A stretch of 64,000 nucleotides of DNA, from IMG/VR virus record IMGVR_UViG_3300046096_000928, positions 28,554 to 92,553 of that record, one strand, 5' to 3'. Position numbers and translations under genes: made by a program. Below the pieces are notes generated by a model, which made no database searches, was not told the DNA's origin, and was given only the letters and a program-made list of their open reading frames with translations. Positions 23,851-31,691 of this stretch are shown here, one piece after another; the first letter of the stretch is position 1, and each line of letters begins with the position of its first letter. Source of the stretch: a virus.

Positions 23851-24463
23851 CTTATTTTAATTACAACTATAAACAATCATACTACATACAAAGAAAAATT
23901 AACTAGGGATCAATATTTAATTGGATTTACCTTCTTTATTTTCTTTATGAATAAATCATTGTTCCCAACTAGAAAAACTTTAATCCGTCCCATAATCATC
24001 AACAGAGAAAATAATTGTCCATCTCCTCAACGGCTTCTTTTCTTTAAAAAAAAAGAAAAATCATTTTTACATAATTAACTTGATCTTTGTTTCTTTGATC
24101 AATAAGTGGATTTATTATTATTATGTGTATCAAAAACCTGTTATCACGAATCCTAATAACACGATTTCTGTTATCACGAATCCTAATGATAGGAACTCGT
24201 CATCAGGATTATTTTGCTATGACTACTGGGTAAATCAAATAAATGTCTATCAATACCTAAACAACATTTTAAAGGGAAAGAAACCGATTTAAACGGCAAT
24301 AGAGATAACGATCAGTTTAATAAGTAACGATAAAATCAAAAAAAGGAGAAAAAGATAAGATTCTGTATTTTAATCGGATTTTGACTAAAAAAAGGCGATC
24401 GCCTAATTAAAAAAGATATAATTAGAGAAAAGATAAAATTAGAGAAAAGATAAAATAAAAAAG
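23851..24463. other. intergenic region before the portal gene
   Basis: No credible gene. It holds repeat copy C (24032-24210), then an AT-rich stretch with a HIP1 site (24395) and A-rich repeats of AGATAAAAT just before the portal ATG. Confidence 0.6.
24032..24210 (+). repeat. dispersed repeat family, copy C
   Basis: Begins GGCTTCTTTTCTTTAAA and contains CATAATTAACTTGATCTTTG and TATGTGTATCAAAAACCTG. It then has a tandem CTGTTATCACGAATCCTAAT pair and ends GATAGGAACTCGTCATCAGG. Diverged from copies A and B but in the same order. Points toward the portal gene. Confidence 0.65.
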
Positions 24464-25936
24464 ATGAAAATAATTAAATTAAATGAAGATAGCCTATATA
24501 ATCCTCATAGTGGATTAGGGACAGAATATAGCTCGTTAAAAAATACTTTTTTTAATCTCAGCTTACCAACTAACCCTGAGGATAGAGATAGTTTCTCTTT
24601 GTTGTATCGGACTTTATGGCAAGTAGAAAAAGTAGTAGATTACTTTCCTAGTGAGATGACAAAAGAATGGGGGAAATTAACTTTAAAACAAAATAGAAAA
24701 ATAGAAAATGAGATAGATCAGATTACAGATAAATTAAGAGATATTTTTAGAGATGGTCAAAGATTAGCGAATCTTTATGGTTCAGCAATGGCAATTATCT
24801 ATGTAGAAGATGGAGGAAAATTGTACGAGCCGATTAATTTCAATAAAATAAAATCTTTTCAAGGTTACTCAAGAATATTTGATAGATGGGAATTAACAAT
24901 CGCCCCAAACAGTTATTCAAATAATGAACCTTATGATCCTGAGTATTATACTTTATTGACTTATTCAAATAATCAAAAAGTGCCAAATAATACATTAATT
25001 CACAAAGATAGAATATTAAGATTTAGGGGGCGAAAATTACCACCCTATGAACAAATATTAAATCAAGGTTGGGAAGATTCGGTCTTACAGCCTTTCTTAA
25101 ATCCATTAAAAAATTATTTAGCTGGTTATCAATATGTAACAGAAGCTCTAAGAGATTTTGAGATAATGATTGTTAAAATACAAGATTTAAACGAAAAATT
25201 GGCAGCGAGTGAACAAGGGTATAGAGCGATAAAACAAAGAGCAAAAGAAGTAAGTATTGATGCAAGTAGTCAACGTGGTTTGTGGATGGATAAAGAAACA
25301 GAAGAAGTACAGATATTAAGTAGGAATTTTAGTAATGTAGAAAAAATAGTTGATATTTCATTAAGGGAAATGATCGCCTCCTCTGGTATTGATGCAGGTG
25401 AATTTTATAAAGAAAAGGATCAAATAAAAGCTAACAGTAAAGAGGAAAGATTAGCAACAGCTAATCGTATTAAATCATTACAAGAGGAAAAATGGAGTAA
25501 CTTAATTGAATCACAATTAGAGTTAATTTTAGCTACATACAATATAAAAAAAAATAATAGAAAGTGGGAATGGATAAGTACATATTCACCGACGGAAACC
25601 GAAAAATTAGAAATGGACGATAAAGAATCAATTACTTTAGATAGATATATCTCTAATGGTGTTTTAACGGCTGAAGAAGTTAGAACCTCAGTTTTTGATA
25701 ATCCCGACACAAAAATAATGTTAAATGAAGTCGATAAAAAAAATGTATTAAAAGAACCTGAAAATATAAAAGAAATCTTATTAAATGAAACTACAGAAGA
25801 AAAAGAAAAAAAAGAAAATAAAAAAGATGATCAAAATGAGATACAGAAATTTGTAGTGAAAGAAAATTCAGAATTATTACCAAATAGTTATTATGATATA
25901 GATTTAGACGAATTAGAAACTATAGAAGAAGATTAA
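24464..25936 (+). CDS. portal protein (DUF1073-like)
   Basis: A 490-residue portal subunit; twelve form the ring through which DNA enters the head. Visible landmarks: 'VVDYFPSEMTKEWGKL' near the N-terminus; 'RLANLYGSAMAIIYVEDG' in the wing; 'ILRFRGRKLPPYEQILNQGWEDSVLQPFLNPL' split by the stem; 'GLWMDKETEEVQILSRNFSNVEKI' in the crown approach; then 'GIDAGEFYKEKDQ'. These follow DUF1073 portals. The last ~70 residues are acidic and low-complexity. It is isolated from terminase and capsid by tens of kilobases. Confidence 0.88.
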   Translation: MKIIKLNEDSLYNPHSGLGTEYSSLKNTFFNLSLPTNPEDRDSFSLLYRTLWQVEKVVDYFPSEMTKEWGKLTLKQNRKIENEIDQITDKLRDIFRDGQRLANLYGSAMAIIYVEDGGKLYEPINFNKIKSFQGYSRIFDRWELTIAPNSYSNNEPYDPEYYTLLTYSNNQKVPNNTLIHKDRILRFRGRKLPPYEQILNQGWEDSVLQPFLNPLKNYLAGYQYVTEALRDFEIMIVKIQDLNEKLAASEQGYRAIKQRAKEVSIDASSQRGLWMDKETEEVQILSRNFSNVEKIVDISLREMIASSGIDAGEFYKEKDQIKANSKEERLATANRIKSLQEEKWSNLIESQLELILATYNIKKNNRKWEWISTYSPTETEKLEMDDKESITLDRYISNGVLTAEEVRTSVFDNPDTKIMLNEVDKKNVLKEPENIKEILLNETTEEKEKKENKKDDQNEIQKFVVKENSELLPNSYYDIDLDELETIEED

Positions 25937-26247
25937 TCTTTATTTCGAGAATTATGAGTATCTCCGTTTGAAGGGCTAAATCCGTTTAGTTTTTCAAGAT
26001 AGCGTTCAATTCTATCAATTCGTTTCTCGAAGGAACTAAACATATAATTCATTTCTGCTCTTACCGCTTTTATATTAGCGGCATTCTCTCCTATATTATC
26101 CCTAATTTTATTAGTTTTGGATTCTAAACTGCTAGTAATATCGTTTTTGATAATTGTCTGTTTACTGAAATTAAGATAATTAATAAAGGGAACAAATATC
26201 GCCGTTACTAAGATTAGTGCAACTGAGATAATTTCAAAAGGGGTCAT
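25933..26247 (-). CDS. small membrane protein with coiled coil (104 aa)
   Basis: An N-terminal transmembrane segment ('IISVALILVTAIFVPFINYL', ~5-24) is followed by a long charged helix with heptad spacing ('YMFSSFEKRIDRIERYLEKL'). Convergent with the portal gene, overlapping four bases. The layout fits a lysis accessory protein such as an i-spanin-like or holin-partner protein, or a phage membrane anchor. The gene at 29608 has the same design. Confidence 0.65.
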   Translation of the reverse strand: MTPFEIISVALILVTAIFVPFINYLNFSKQTIIKNDITSSLESKTNKIRDNIGENAANIKAVRAEMNYMFSSFEKRIDRIERYLEKLNGFSPSNGDTHNSRNKD

Positions 26248-26294
26248 TTATTTAGATTATAAAAAGAATAAGTTCATTTTATATGTTAACAAAA

Positions 26295-26531
26295 CTAAAT
26301 AATTGTCTTTTTAACTTTTTTTTGTTCCCAATTTTTTTGGAGATAATTTTTTATTTGTTTAGCTTCGATTCTAGTCTGATTATATTCTTGAATCACTTTT
26401 AATAAATTAAAAGTGAGAAATAGAATAGCTATAAAAACTAAGAAAGGGTGACTTTTTAATCCTATTAATCCGAGTAGAAAGAAAAAAGTGAAGATTAGAT
26501 TTCTTTTACATTTAGAATGTAATTTTAGCAT
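26295..26531 (-). CDS. small membrane protein, holin candidate (78 aa)
   Basis: Two hydrophobic segments ('LIFTFFFLLGLIGL' ~12-25 and 'FLVFIAILFLTFNLL' ~30-44) separated by a tight turn, then a basic tail ('WEQKKVKKTII'). Size, hairpin topology and charged C-terminus match class II holins. A holin is needed for the GH24 endolysin, which lacks its own signal. Assignment is by topology only. Confidence 0.6.
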   Translation of the reverse strand: MLKLHSKCKRNLIFTFFFLLGLIGLKSHPFLVFIAILFLTFNLLKVIQEYNQTRIEAKQIKNYLQKNWEQKKVKKTII

Positions 26532-26537
26532 ATTAAT

Positions 26538-27074
26538 TTAAAATTTATTGATTTTGGTTATTAATAATGCTATCAGATATTGATTATCTTTATCTATTTT
26601 TTGTCTTATCGCATTTTCTAAAGATTTCGTCAATCGCTCATTAATTCTAGTTATCTTTTTTTTTATAAAAAAATCTAACATGTTGCGTTCGCTTTCTACT
26701 ATGTTGTAAAATAAACAGAATCTATCAAATTGACTATCAGAAAAAGGGTATTTATCCTCTTCTAAAAAAATCACTTCATCTATTCGATCATAAATAAATT
26801 TGGCAGGTACGAATGGTTCAATCTTAGGAAAAACTAACTCATAATTTAGATAATCTTTTTGTAATTTCACAATACTATTTAATTTGATTAATAATGCCGT
26901 TAAATTAGAGTTATACCATTTCCCCGTATTTTTTCTGACTTGGGGAATTAAATAGCCATCATTCCTTTTATTAAAGCCCGTCAATAACTTTTTCTTTGAG
27001 ATATAGACGGGCGTATCATAACTTACTTTTTCGCTCAGTAAATTCAATTCTTTTCTTACTAAATATAACTTCAT
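26538..27074 (-). CDS. hypothetical protein (178 aa)
   Basis: Mixed alpha/beta protein ('SYDTPVYISKKKLLTGFNKRN', 'EPFVPAKFIYDRIDEVIF') with a helical basic C-terminus. Its start overlaps the stop of the upstream 27071 gene by four bases. No family recognised. Confidence 0.65.
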   Translation of the reverse strand: MKLYLVRKELNLLSEKVSYDTPVYISKKKLLTGFNKRNDGYLIPQVRKNTGKWYNSNLTALLIKLNSIVKLQKDYLNYELVFPKIEPFVPAKFIYDRIDEVIFLEEDKYPFSDSQFDRFCLFYNIVESERNMLDFFIKKKITRINERLTKSLENAIRQKIDKDNQYLIALLITKINKF

Positions 27075-27268
27075 TTTAAGTAATCTTTTAATACTTCTAA
27101 AATATCGTTTACGTTTACCTCACTTAAATCTTTTAATTGCATACATAAAGTTAAAACCCCGTCTTTATCTTCTTTTGATTCAATCGTGGCAAACTCTGTT
27201 TTTACAGAGTGTTTACTTGCTTCGATATTGTTTACGCCTTTCCCTTCTAATAGTTGCTTTAAGTCCAT
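27071..27268 (-). CDS. tandem paralogue family, member 1 (65 aa)
   Basis: Starts 'MDLKQLLEGKGVNNIEASKHSV' and has 'IESKEDKDGVLTLCMQLKDL' before 'ILEVLKDYLK'. It aligns along its length with the two genes upstream (27301-27515 and 27573-27773). The three form a triplicated small-protein family. Function unknown. Confidence 0.65.
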   Translation of the reverse strand: MDLKQLLEGKGVNNIEASKHSVKTEFATIESKEDKDGVLTLCMQLKDLSEVNVNDILEVLKDYLK

Positions 27269-27300
27269 TGTTTTATTTTTTCGATTATTTATTAATTGTT

Positions 27301-27515
27301 CTAGCTGATTTGATTACTGGTTTTATTTACGAAAACTTTAAGAAGTCTCAAAATAAACTTAATTTTTTGCTCATCCACGTCTTTAACTTCAATGAGTAAT
27401 CGGGGAAATCTTTATTTTCTTTTATTTCTACTGTTACGTAATCTGTTTCTACATAGTTTGTTGATTCTACTATGCCCGTTACTCCGTAATCTAATAATTC
27501 CTGTTTTAAGTCCAT
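27301..27515 (-). pseudogene. tandem paralogue family, member 2 (frameshifted)
   Basis: Starts 'MDLKQELLDYGVTGIVESTNYV' after AGGA and aligns with its neighbours up to 'SLKLK'. It then runs out at TGA 27348-27350 in one frame. A -1 shift at GTTAAAGAC restores the family's ending ('DVDEQKIKFILRLLKVF') to TAG at 27301. As read, the product is 55 residues and lacks the last helix. Confidence 0.6.
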
Positions 27516-27572
27516 TATCTAAAATCCTTTATTATTTATTTAATTTTGCTCCCGCAAAAAGGCTTTTAATGA

Positions 27573-27773
27573 TTATTTGATCATATCTTTAAGTGTTTTT
27601 AAAATCTCTTTTATTTGGGATTCTGTGACTTTCTTAAATCCTATCTCTAATTTAAAGTGATCCTCGTTCTCTTCTTTTATCACTACGAAGTATAAATCAT
27701 CGTTACTTACTGATTGAGTTACTTCGTATGGATCAGCAAGCCCTAAAGTTTCTAATTCTTTTTGTAAATCCAT
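27573..27773 (-). CDS. tandem paralogue family, member 3 (66 aa)
   Basis: I start at ATG 27771-27773 ('MDLQKELETLGLADPYEVTQ'), which has AGGA upstream and aligns with the starts of the two paralogues. The longer frame to 27818 does not. Ends 'QIKEILKTLKDMIK'. The start shares one base with the upstream stop (TAATG). Confidence 0.65.
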   Translation of the reverse strand: MDLQKELETLGLADPYEVTQSVSNDDLYFVVIKEENEDHFKLEIGFKKVTESQIKEILKTLKDMIK

Positions 27774-28048
27774 TATATGAAGTCCTTTTCTATATTTTCT
27801 ATTAACGAATCTTGGCAACTCAAACCCACTTCGGTGATTATTTGATTTACTGTAATCTGTGTTGTTTCAATTATACTACTAAAATTATGAATTAGGGAAA
27901 ATATATTAGAAATAGTTATCAACAATAAAACTTTTTGATGATGCTCAATCAAAAAATCGTAATCTTCTTTTTCTAACTCCCATTCTATATTTGACTTCAT
28001 TACTAAAAATGTATCTAACTTTTGGGTGAAAATATCTGTATTCATCAT
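27773..28048 (-). CDS. hypothetical protein (91 aa)
   Basis: First gene of the leftward 26-28 kb group. It contains 'HHQKVLLLITISNIFSLIHNF', a moderately hydrophobic segment, but no clear transmembrane anchor. Coupled to the 27573 gene by TAATG. No family recognised. Confidence 0.6.
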   Translation of the reverse strand: MMNTDIFTQKLDTFLVMKSNIEWELEKEDYDFLIEHHQKVLLLITISNIFSLIHNFSSIIETTQITVNQIITEVGLSCQDSLIENIEKDFI

Positions 28049-28109
28049 ATTTGTTTTATACTTGTAATAGTTATATATTACATTAAAATGAGAATAAAAA
28101 ATAAAAATA

Positions 28110-28571
28110 ATGACAATTTCATATCAAGGGTTACTGACCGAATTAAAAAGTATAAGCAAGGGGTTAAAAGGAGTAACTGGGATTCAATACAACGCACTGT
28201 TTACCTTTAAAGAAGGTATGGGTAATATTGTTATTGATGAAACCACAGGCAACTATAATTTAGAGACTGAAATGATGAGAACAGTAAAAGCTAAATTGAT
28301 AAAAAGAAAAGACGGCACAGTAGAGAGTGAAGGAGGATTAAATTACTCAAGGGTATATTGTGAAGGTTGGTTAGTTACGCCCGTTGAATATAACGGACGG
28401 ATACCTAATGTAGTTGATTGTAGTTTTATTCAAAATAACTTATCTTATGAAGGTAAATTTTATTTCACGGACGCTATGACAACACCTGTTACTGAATCAA
28501 TGGATTTGGCGATTGCCATTGGTCAAGCTATACAAGGTTATTTTGAATTGAAAGGAGATAACGGATTATAA
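28110..28571 (+). CDS. neck/tail-joining protein (153 aa)
   Basis: Together with the next gene it forms a rightward two-gene unit (stop/start overlap TAATG). 'MTISYQGLLTELKSISKGLKG' is a helical start; the rest is beta-rich ('EGWLVTPVEYNGRIPNVVDCSFI') and ends in 'AIAIGQAIQGYFELKGD'. Partner and position point to head-tail or tail completion; the exact family is not certain. Confidence 0.6.
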   Translation: MTISYQGLLTELKSISKGLKGVTGIQYNALFTFKEGMGNIVIDETTGNYNLETEMMRTVKAKLIKRKDGTVESEGGLNYSRVYCEGWLVTPVEYNGRIPNVVDCSFIQNNLSYEGKFYFTDAMTTPVTESMDLAIAIGQAIQGYFELKGDNGL

Positions 28572-28945
28572 TGAAATTTACTTTTGATGAAAAGAAATTC
28601 TTAAAAGAGGCTGAGAGAATAGCTGTCAAAGGATTTGGTAAAGTAGCGGATGTAATGCAAGAACAAATAACTGAAGAAAAAAGAGAATACCCTAACCTTA
28701 CGGTGCGGAGGTATGGAGAGGGTAAAACTGGACGTATTGCTACAAGCCCTAGAGACGTGGTAGATAGTGCTGATTTAAGAGATAGTTTTATGAACGCTAG
28801 TAGAATAGAAGGGAATACTATTATTTTTAATGCTACATGGGATGCGGATCATGCTAGTTTAGTTTATTTAGGGACTTCTAAAATTCCTAGCTATACGTGG
28901 GTTGATAATGTAGTACAAACAATTAATTGGCAAACTATTATTTGA
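28571..28945 (+). CDS. HK97 gp10-like neck/tail completion protein
   Basis: A 124-residue protein with the gp10 layout. An N-terminal helix ('FLKEAERIAVKGFGKVADVMQEQI') comes first. 'SPRDVVDSADLRDSFMNAS' (P-R-D-x-V-D-x-x-x-L-R-D-S) follows, then 'ATWDADHASLVYLGT'. Such proteins sit between connector and tail tube. Convergent with ybeY, overlapping eight bases. Confidence 0.75.
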   Translation: MKFTFDEKKFLKEAERIAVKGFGKVADVMQEQITEEKREYPNLTVRRYGEGKTGRIATSPRDVVDSADLRDSFMNASRIEGNTIIFNATWDADHASLVYLGTSKIPSYTWVDNVVQTINWQTII

Positions 28946-29426
28946 TCGTAATTAGATTGATTTCTTCTAATAAATTTTCTTGCTGTTTTAACATTTCTAC
29001 TAGACTTTGATCGTCAGGGTGATTCCATCCTAAGAGATGTAAGAAGCCATGAGAAGCTAACCAAGTTAACTCAATCTTTAAAGCGTGTTGTTGAGTTATA
29101 GCTTGTCTCTTAGCTGTTTCTACTGAAATGATTATGTCTCCCAAATAAATAGGTTCATCTAAATCATCAATCAATATTTCATTTTCTAAGGAGGCAAAAC
29201 TTAAAACATCGGTTGTTTTATCTATGTTACGAAATTGATTATTTAATGCTTTTATTTCTTCATCATTAGTTAATCTTAGAGTTAGTTCATAATGATCATT
29301 TTGGGGAGTATCTGGACTTAATAAATTTAACCATTGTTGAAACCAATCTTGCCAAATGTCTGACAAAATTGGTTTATCTTGGCTATTGGAATATAAATCT
29401 TCAAAGAAAAGAGTGATAGTAGCCAT
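28938..29426 (-). CDS. ybeY: YbeY endoribonuclease
   Basis: A 162-residue protein with the full YbeY metal site H-G-x-L-H-x-x-x-x-x-H: H126, H130 and H136 in 'SHGFLHLLGWNHPDD'. The preceding 'RNIDKTTDVLSFASLENE' and 'YLGDIIISVETA' segments are also conserved in the family. In bacteria YbeY is a zinc-dependent RNase that acts in 16S rRNA 3'-end maturation and ribosome quality control. Length is normal, so it looks functional. It is normally a core host gene; here it is flanked by phage neck genes and small membrane proteins. Capture from a cyanobacterial host is likely. Confidence 0.92.
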   Translation of the reverse strand: MATITLFFEDLYSNSQDKPILSDIWQDWFQQWLNLLSPDTPQNDHYELTLRLTNDEEIKALNNQFRNIDKTTDVLSFASLENEILIDDLDEPIYLGDIIISVETAKRQAITQQHALKIELTWLASHGFLHLLGWNHPDDQSLVEMLKQQENLLEEINLITIK

Positions 29427-29430
29427 AGGT

Positions 29431-29601
29431 TTAACGTGTTAAGTAAGACATTGCAATTAAAAAAGTAAATAATCCTAAAGTAGTTAAGAAAAAATGCCAT
29501 AAAGAAATTCCTTTTTTAGCAACCATATTACGCATCGCTGATTTAACAAAACTATCTTTTATCTCCTTATTGGCGATCGCCTTTGTTTCTTCTTCATTCA
29601 T
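29431..29601 (-). CDS. small membrane protein (56 aa)
   Basis: A charged N-terminal half ('MNEEETKAIANKEIKDSFVK') and a C-terminal transmembrane segment ('HFFLTTLGLFTFLIAMSYL'). The frame ends five bases after (downstream-to-upstream) the ybeY start. It contains a HIP1 site (29573). Tail-anchored topology with a cytoplasmic head; could be a lysis regulator. Confidence 0.55.
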   Translation of the reverse strand: MNEEETKAIANKEIKDSFVKSAMRNMVAKKGISLWHFFLTTLGLFTFLIAMSYLTR

Positions 29602-29607
29602 ATTTTA

Positions 29608-29841
29608 TCAGTAAAAATTTATTTGTTTTTTTTCATAATAATCTAATTTTGTCTTTAAGATAACTAATTCTTTTTCTAAATCGGTTATTTTTTCATTTTG
29701 TTGGTCAATTCTTTTGTCTAATTGCTTTTCTACTTTATTAAGTCTATTCTCACTTATCATACCAAATAATAGACTTAGTAAAGTATAGCCACCTGTTATT
29801 GTAAATAAGACTTGCTGATAATGTTCTAATAAAAAAATCAT
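29608..29841 (-). CDS. small membrane protein with coiled coil (77 aa)
   Basis: A hydrophobic segment ('VLFTITGGYTLLSLLFGMI', ~11-29) followed by a heptad-rich helix ('LDKRIDQQNEKITDLEKELV'). Same design as the gene at 25933. Likely part of a small membrane-protein group with the gene at 29431. Possible spanin- or antiholin-like role from topology only. Confidence 0.6.
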   Translation of the reverse strand: MIFLLEHYQQVLFTITGGYTLLSLLFGMISENRLNKVEKQLDKRIDQQNEKITDLEKELVILKTKLDYYEKKQINFY

Positions 29842-29888
29842 CTTTTTTCTTCTCAGTCTATACTTTAATTGTATTAAAAGTATATTAA

Positions 29889-30125
29889 TTAAGATTTTAT
29901 CCCACGCTTTTTAGCTTCTTCGGCATATTTTGAATATTCCATTAATTCCATAGCTTTTCCCCCAAAAACTAATACTTGCTCATAGGGTACATAACGATCA
30001 ATGCCATACATTGCATCTACACCCTCTACAGATTCTTTTTCGATGTACTCTATCACAGCTAAAAGTTCATCATCTTTTAACTCCACAACTTCATAATCAT
30101 TTATTAATACGACTGGAGGTTTCAT
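29889..30125 (-). CDS. hypothetical acidic protein (78 aa)
   Basis: Acidic helix-rich protein ('VVELKDDELLAVIEYIEKESV') with a basic end ('AEEAKKRGIKS'). First gene of the leftward 29-30 kb group. No family recognised. Confidence 0.6.
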   Translation of the reverse strand: MKPPVVLINDYEVVELKDDELLAVIEYIEKESVEGVDAMYGIDRYVPYEQVLVFGGKAMELMEYSKYAEEAKKRGIKS

Positions 30126-30175
30126 TTTTTCTTACTCTAAACTATAATTTAATCATACTTCATTCGCATTACAAT

Positions 30176-30567
30176 ATAAATCAAATTATTCACGCTGATT
30201 GTTTTGATATTCTTAAAGATTTACCTGATAATTCTATCGATGCAATCGTTACTGATCCGCCGTATTTCAAGGTAAAAAAGAACAATGGGATAATCCTGGA
30301 CATTCCCAACGGTATCATTTTATAAAGGTAAGCATCCTTGTGAAAAGCTCTTAGAATTAATAAAACATATAGTAAAAGCATCAACTACAGAGAATCAAGT
30401 AATATTAGATTGCGATCGCTGGTAATTTCACAACAGCGATCGCCTGTTTAGAATTAAATAGAAAATATATCTGTATTGAGAAGGATAAAGATTATTTTGA
30501 GATTGGCAAAGAGAGGATTGCCCGTTGGCATGAGAATAAACAAACTGACTTGTTTGCGGGTAATTAA
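30176..30567 (+). pseudogene. N6-adenine-type DNA methyltransferase remnant
   Basis: Fragments of one enzyme in shifted frames: 'NQIIHADCFDILKDLPDNSI' and 'AIVTDPPYFKV' (catalytic DPPY). Then, one base out, 'QWDNPGHSQRYHFIKGKHPCEKL', which here runs in pieces. Last comes 'AGNFTTAIACLELNRKYICI', the remains of motif I. The start codon is ATA. The middle ~100 residues of a normal enzyme are missing. Two HIP1 sites lie within 25 bases of each other (30412 and 30436). Confidence 0.8.
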
Positions 30568-30599
30568 TCTTAAGTAAATCTGTTATTTATGACTTAAAA

Positions 30600-30719
30600 A
30601 TGTTACAATAAATAAAGGAAGTGAATACTAGAAAAGCAACCCATAAATTGCGTTATGAATTGCTTATTATCATCTAGCATCCCCTAAACCATTTAACCTA
30701 AATAGGAGATATATTTATT
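30600..30719 (+). promoter_or_regulatory. structured leader (leader 2)
   Basis: TGTTACAATAAATAAAGGAA is followed by a hairpin at 30635-30664 (AGCAACCCATAA against TTATGAATTGCT). CCCCTAAACC and TAGGAGATATAT before the ATG come next. Shares all four blocks with leader 1 (6961-7060) and/or leader 3 (12917-13053). Confidence 0.65.
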
Positions 30720-31460
30720 ATGGCAGAAAAAGCAGTAATTGCGTCAGTAGATTTTGGATACACAAAGATAGAAGGATTGATGTTGCCTGATGGGAGCTAT
30801 CGAATGGGTGTTAGTCAAATAGCCGTACTTTTACAGTTCAACACAAGTCAAGCATCGAGATACATAAGAAATTTACTCGGGAATGATCGCCAATTAGTAA
30901 AGATAGAATCTGATCTGAATAATAAACCGATCAATACTGTAACATTAGAACAATTTGAAGAGATTGTGCATAAAGCCACTCTAAAAGGAAATACACAAGC
31001 AATCGAACTATGGAATCAGAAAAACCCTACTTTAACGATACAAAAGAAAAAACGAGATATAAAAAAGAAGACTGGGTATGTTTATTTATTAGAAGGTGTT
31101 GATGTTTTAAAAGTAGGGTTTTCCACCAACATAAAAAATAGAATAAAAACATTACAGCGATGGGGCGGGGAGTTAAGTCTTTTAATGCAAATAAAAGGGG
31201 ATATTCCTTTAGAAAGAAGACTACATTCAGAATTACATAAAACAGGTAAATATTTTGGTGATGAATGGTATCCGTTATCTCGCAGAAAAGAAATAATCGA
31301 TTTAATGGCAGTCCAACATTTTAAATGTAATCGTGACAATATGACAACTGATCAGCAAGAAATGATCACTGATTTTGAACGAACTGTTAAACGTTTTGCT
31401 TTAAAATATGATCATGCTACCCCGATGGAATTAATTGATAAAGCATTGGAGACATTTTAA
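30720..31460 (+). CDS. cyanobacterial antirepressor-type protein with T5orf172 domain
   Basis: A 246-residue protein. Residues ~1-100 ('IEGLMLPDGSYRMGVSQIAVLLQF...ASRYIRNLLG') belong to an N-terminal domain common in cyanobacterial mobile genes. Residues ~115-195 form a T5orf172/MUG113 (GIY-YIG-like) domain: 'GYVYLLEGVDVLKVGFSTN', 'ERRLHSELHKTGKYFGDEWY'. The combination parallels KilA-N/BRO-N proteins with the same C-terminal domain. It may cut or bind DNA. A terminator follows. Confidence 0.82.
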   Translation: MAEKAVIASVDFGYTKIEGLMLPDGSYRMGVSQIAVLLQFNTSQASRYIRNLLGNDRQLVKIESDLNNKPINTVTLEQFEEIVHKATLKGNTQAIELWNQKNPTLTIQKKKRDIKKKTGYVYLLEGVDVLKVGFSTNIKNRIKTLQRWGGELSLLMQIKGDIPLERRLHSELHKTGKYFGDEWYPLSRRKEIIDLMAVQHFKCNRDNMTTDQQEMITDFERTVKRFALKYDHATPMELIDKALETF

Positions 31461-31484
31461 ACTTAATCGCAAACCAAAATTAGA

Positions 31485-31532
31485 GCAATAGATAAAATAA
31501 CTTTTCTTGATTAAATTATCTATTGCTTTTTC
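31485..31532 (+). terminator. rho-independent terminator
   Basis: GCAATAGATAA pairs with TTATCTATTGC around a 20-base AT-rich loop, followed by TTTTTCTTTA. The remaining 31533-31691 shows no gene. Confidence 0.75.
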
Positions 31533-31691
31533 TTTATTCTCTTTAGTTGCTGACATGGTTTGAGTGAACAGATAGATATATTGGAAGTTTTTATAATATC
31601 TTTATCTGTAAAACATTTAATTCTAAGGTTGTTAAATTGTTTTTAGGCATGATTAATTATATAGTAAATTTATAGCTATGATCCTTTTCAG

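Noticed and set aside
24080-24292. 70-codon frame before the portal
   Set aside because: It runs through repeat copy C; the corresponding frame in copies A and B has a different protein, so it is not conserved as coding.
27175-27580. Two rightward frames opposite the 27 kb paralogues
   Set aside because: Leucine/isoleucine-rich shadows of the leftward paralogous genes, which align with each other and have AGGA sites.
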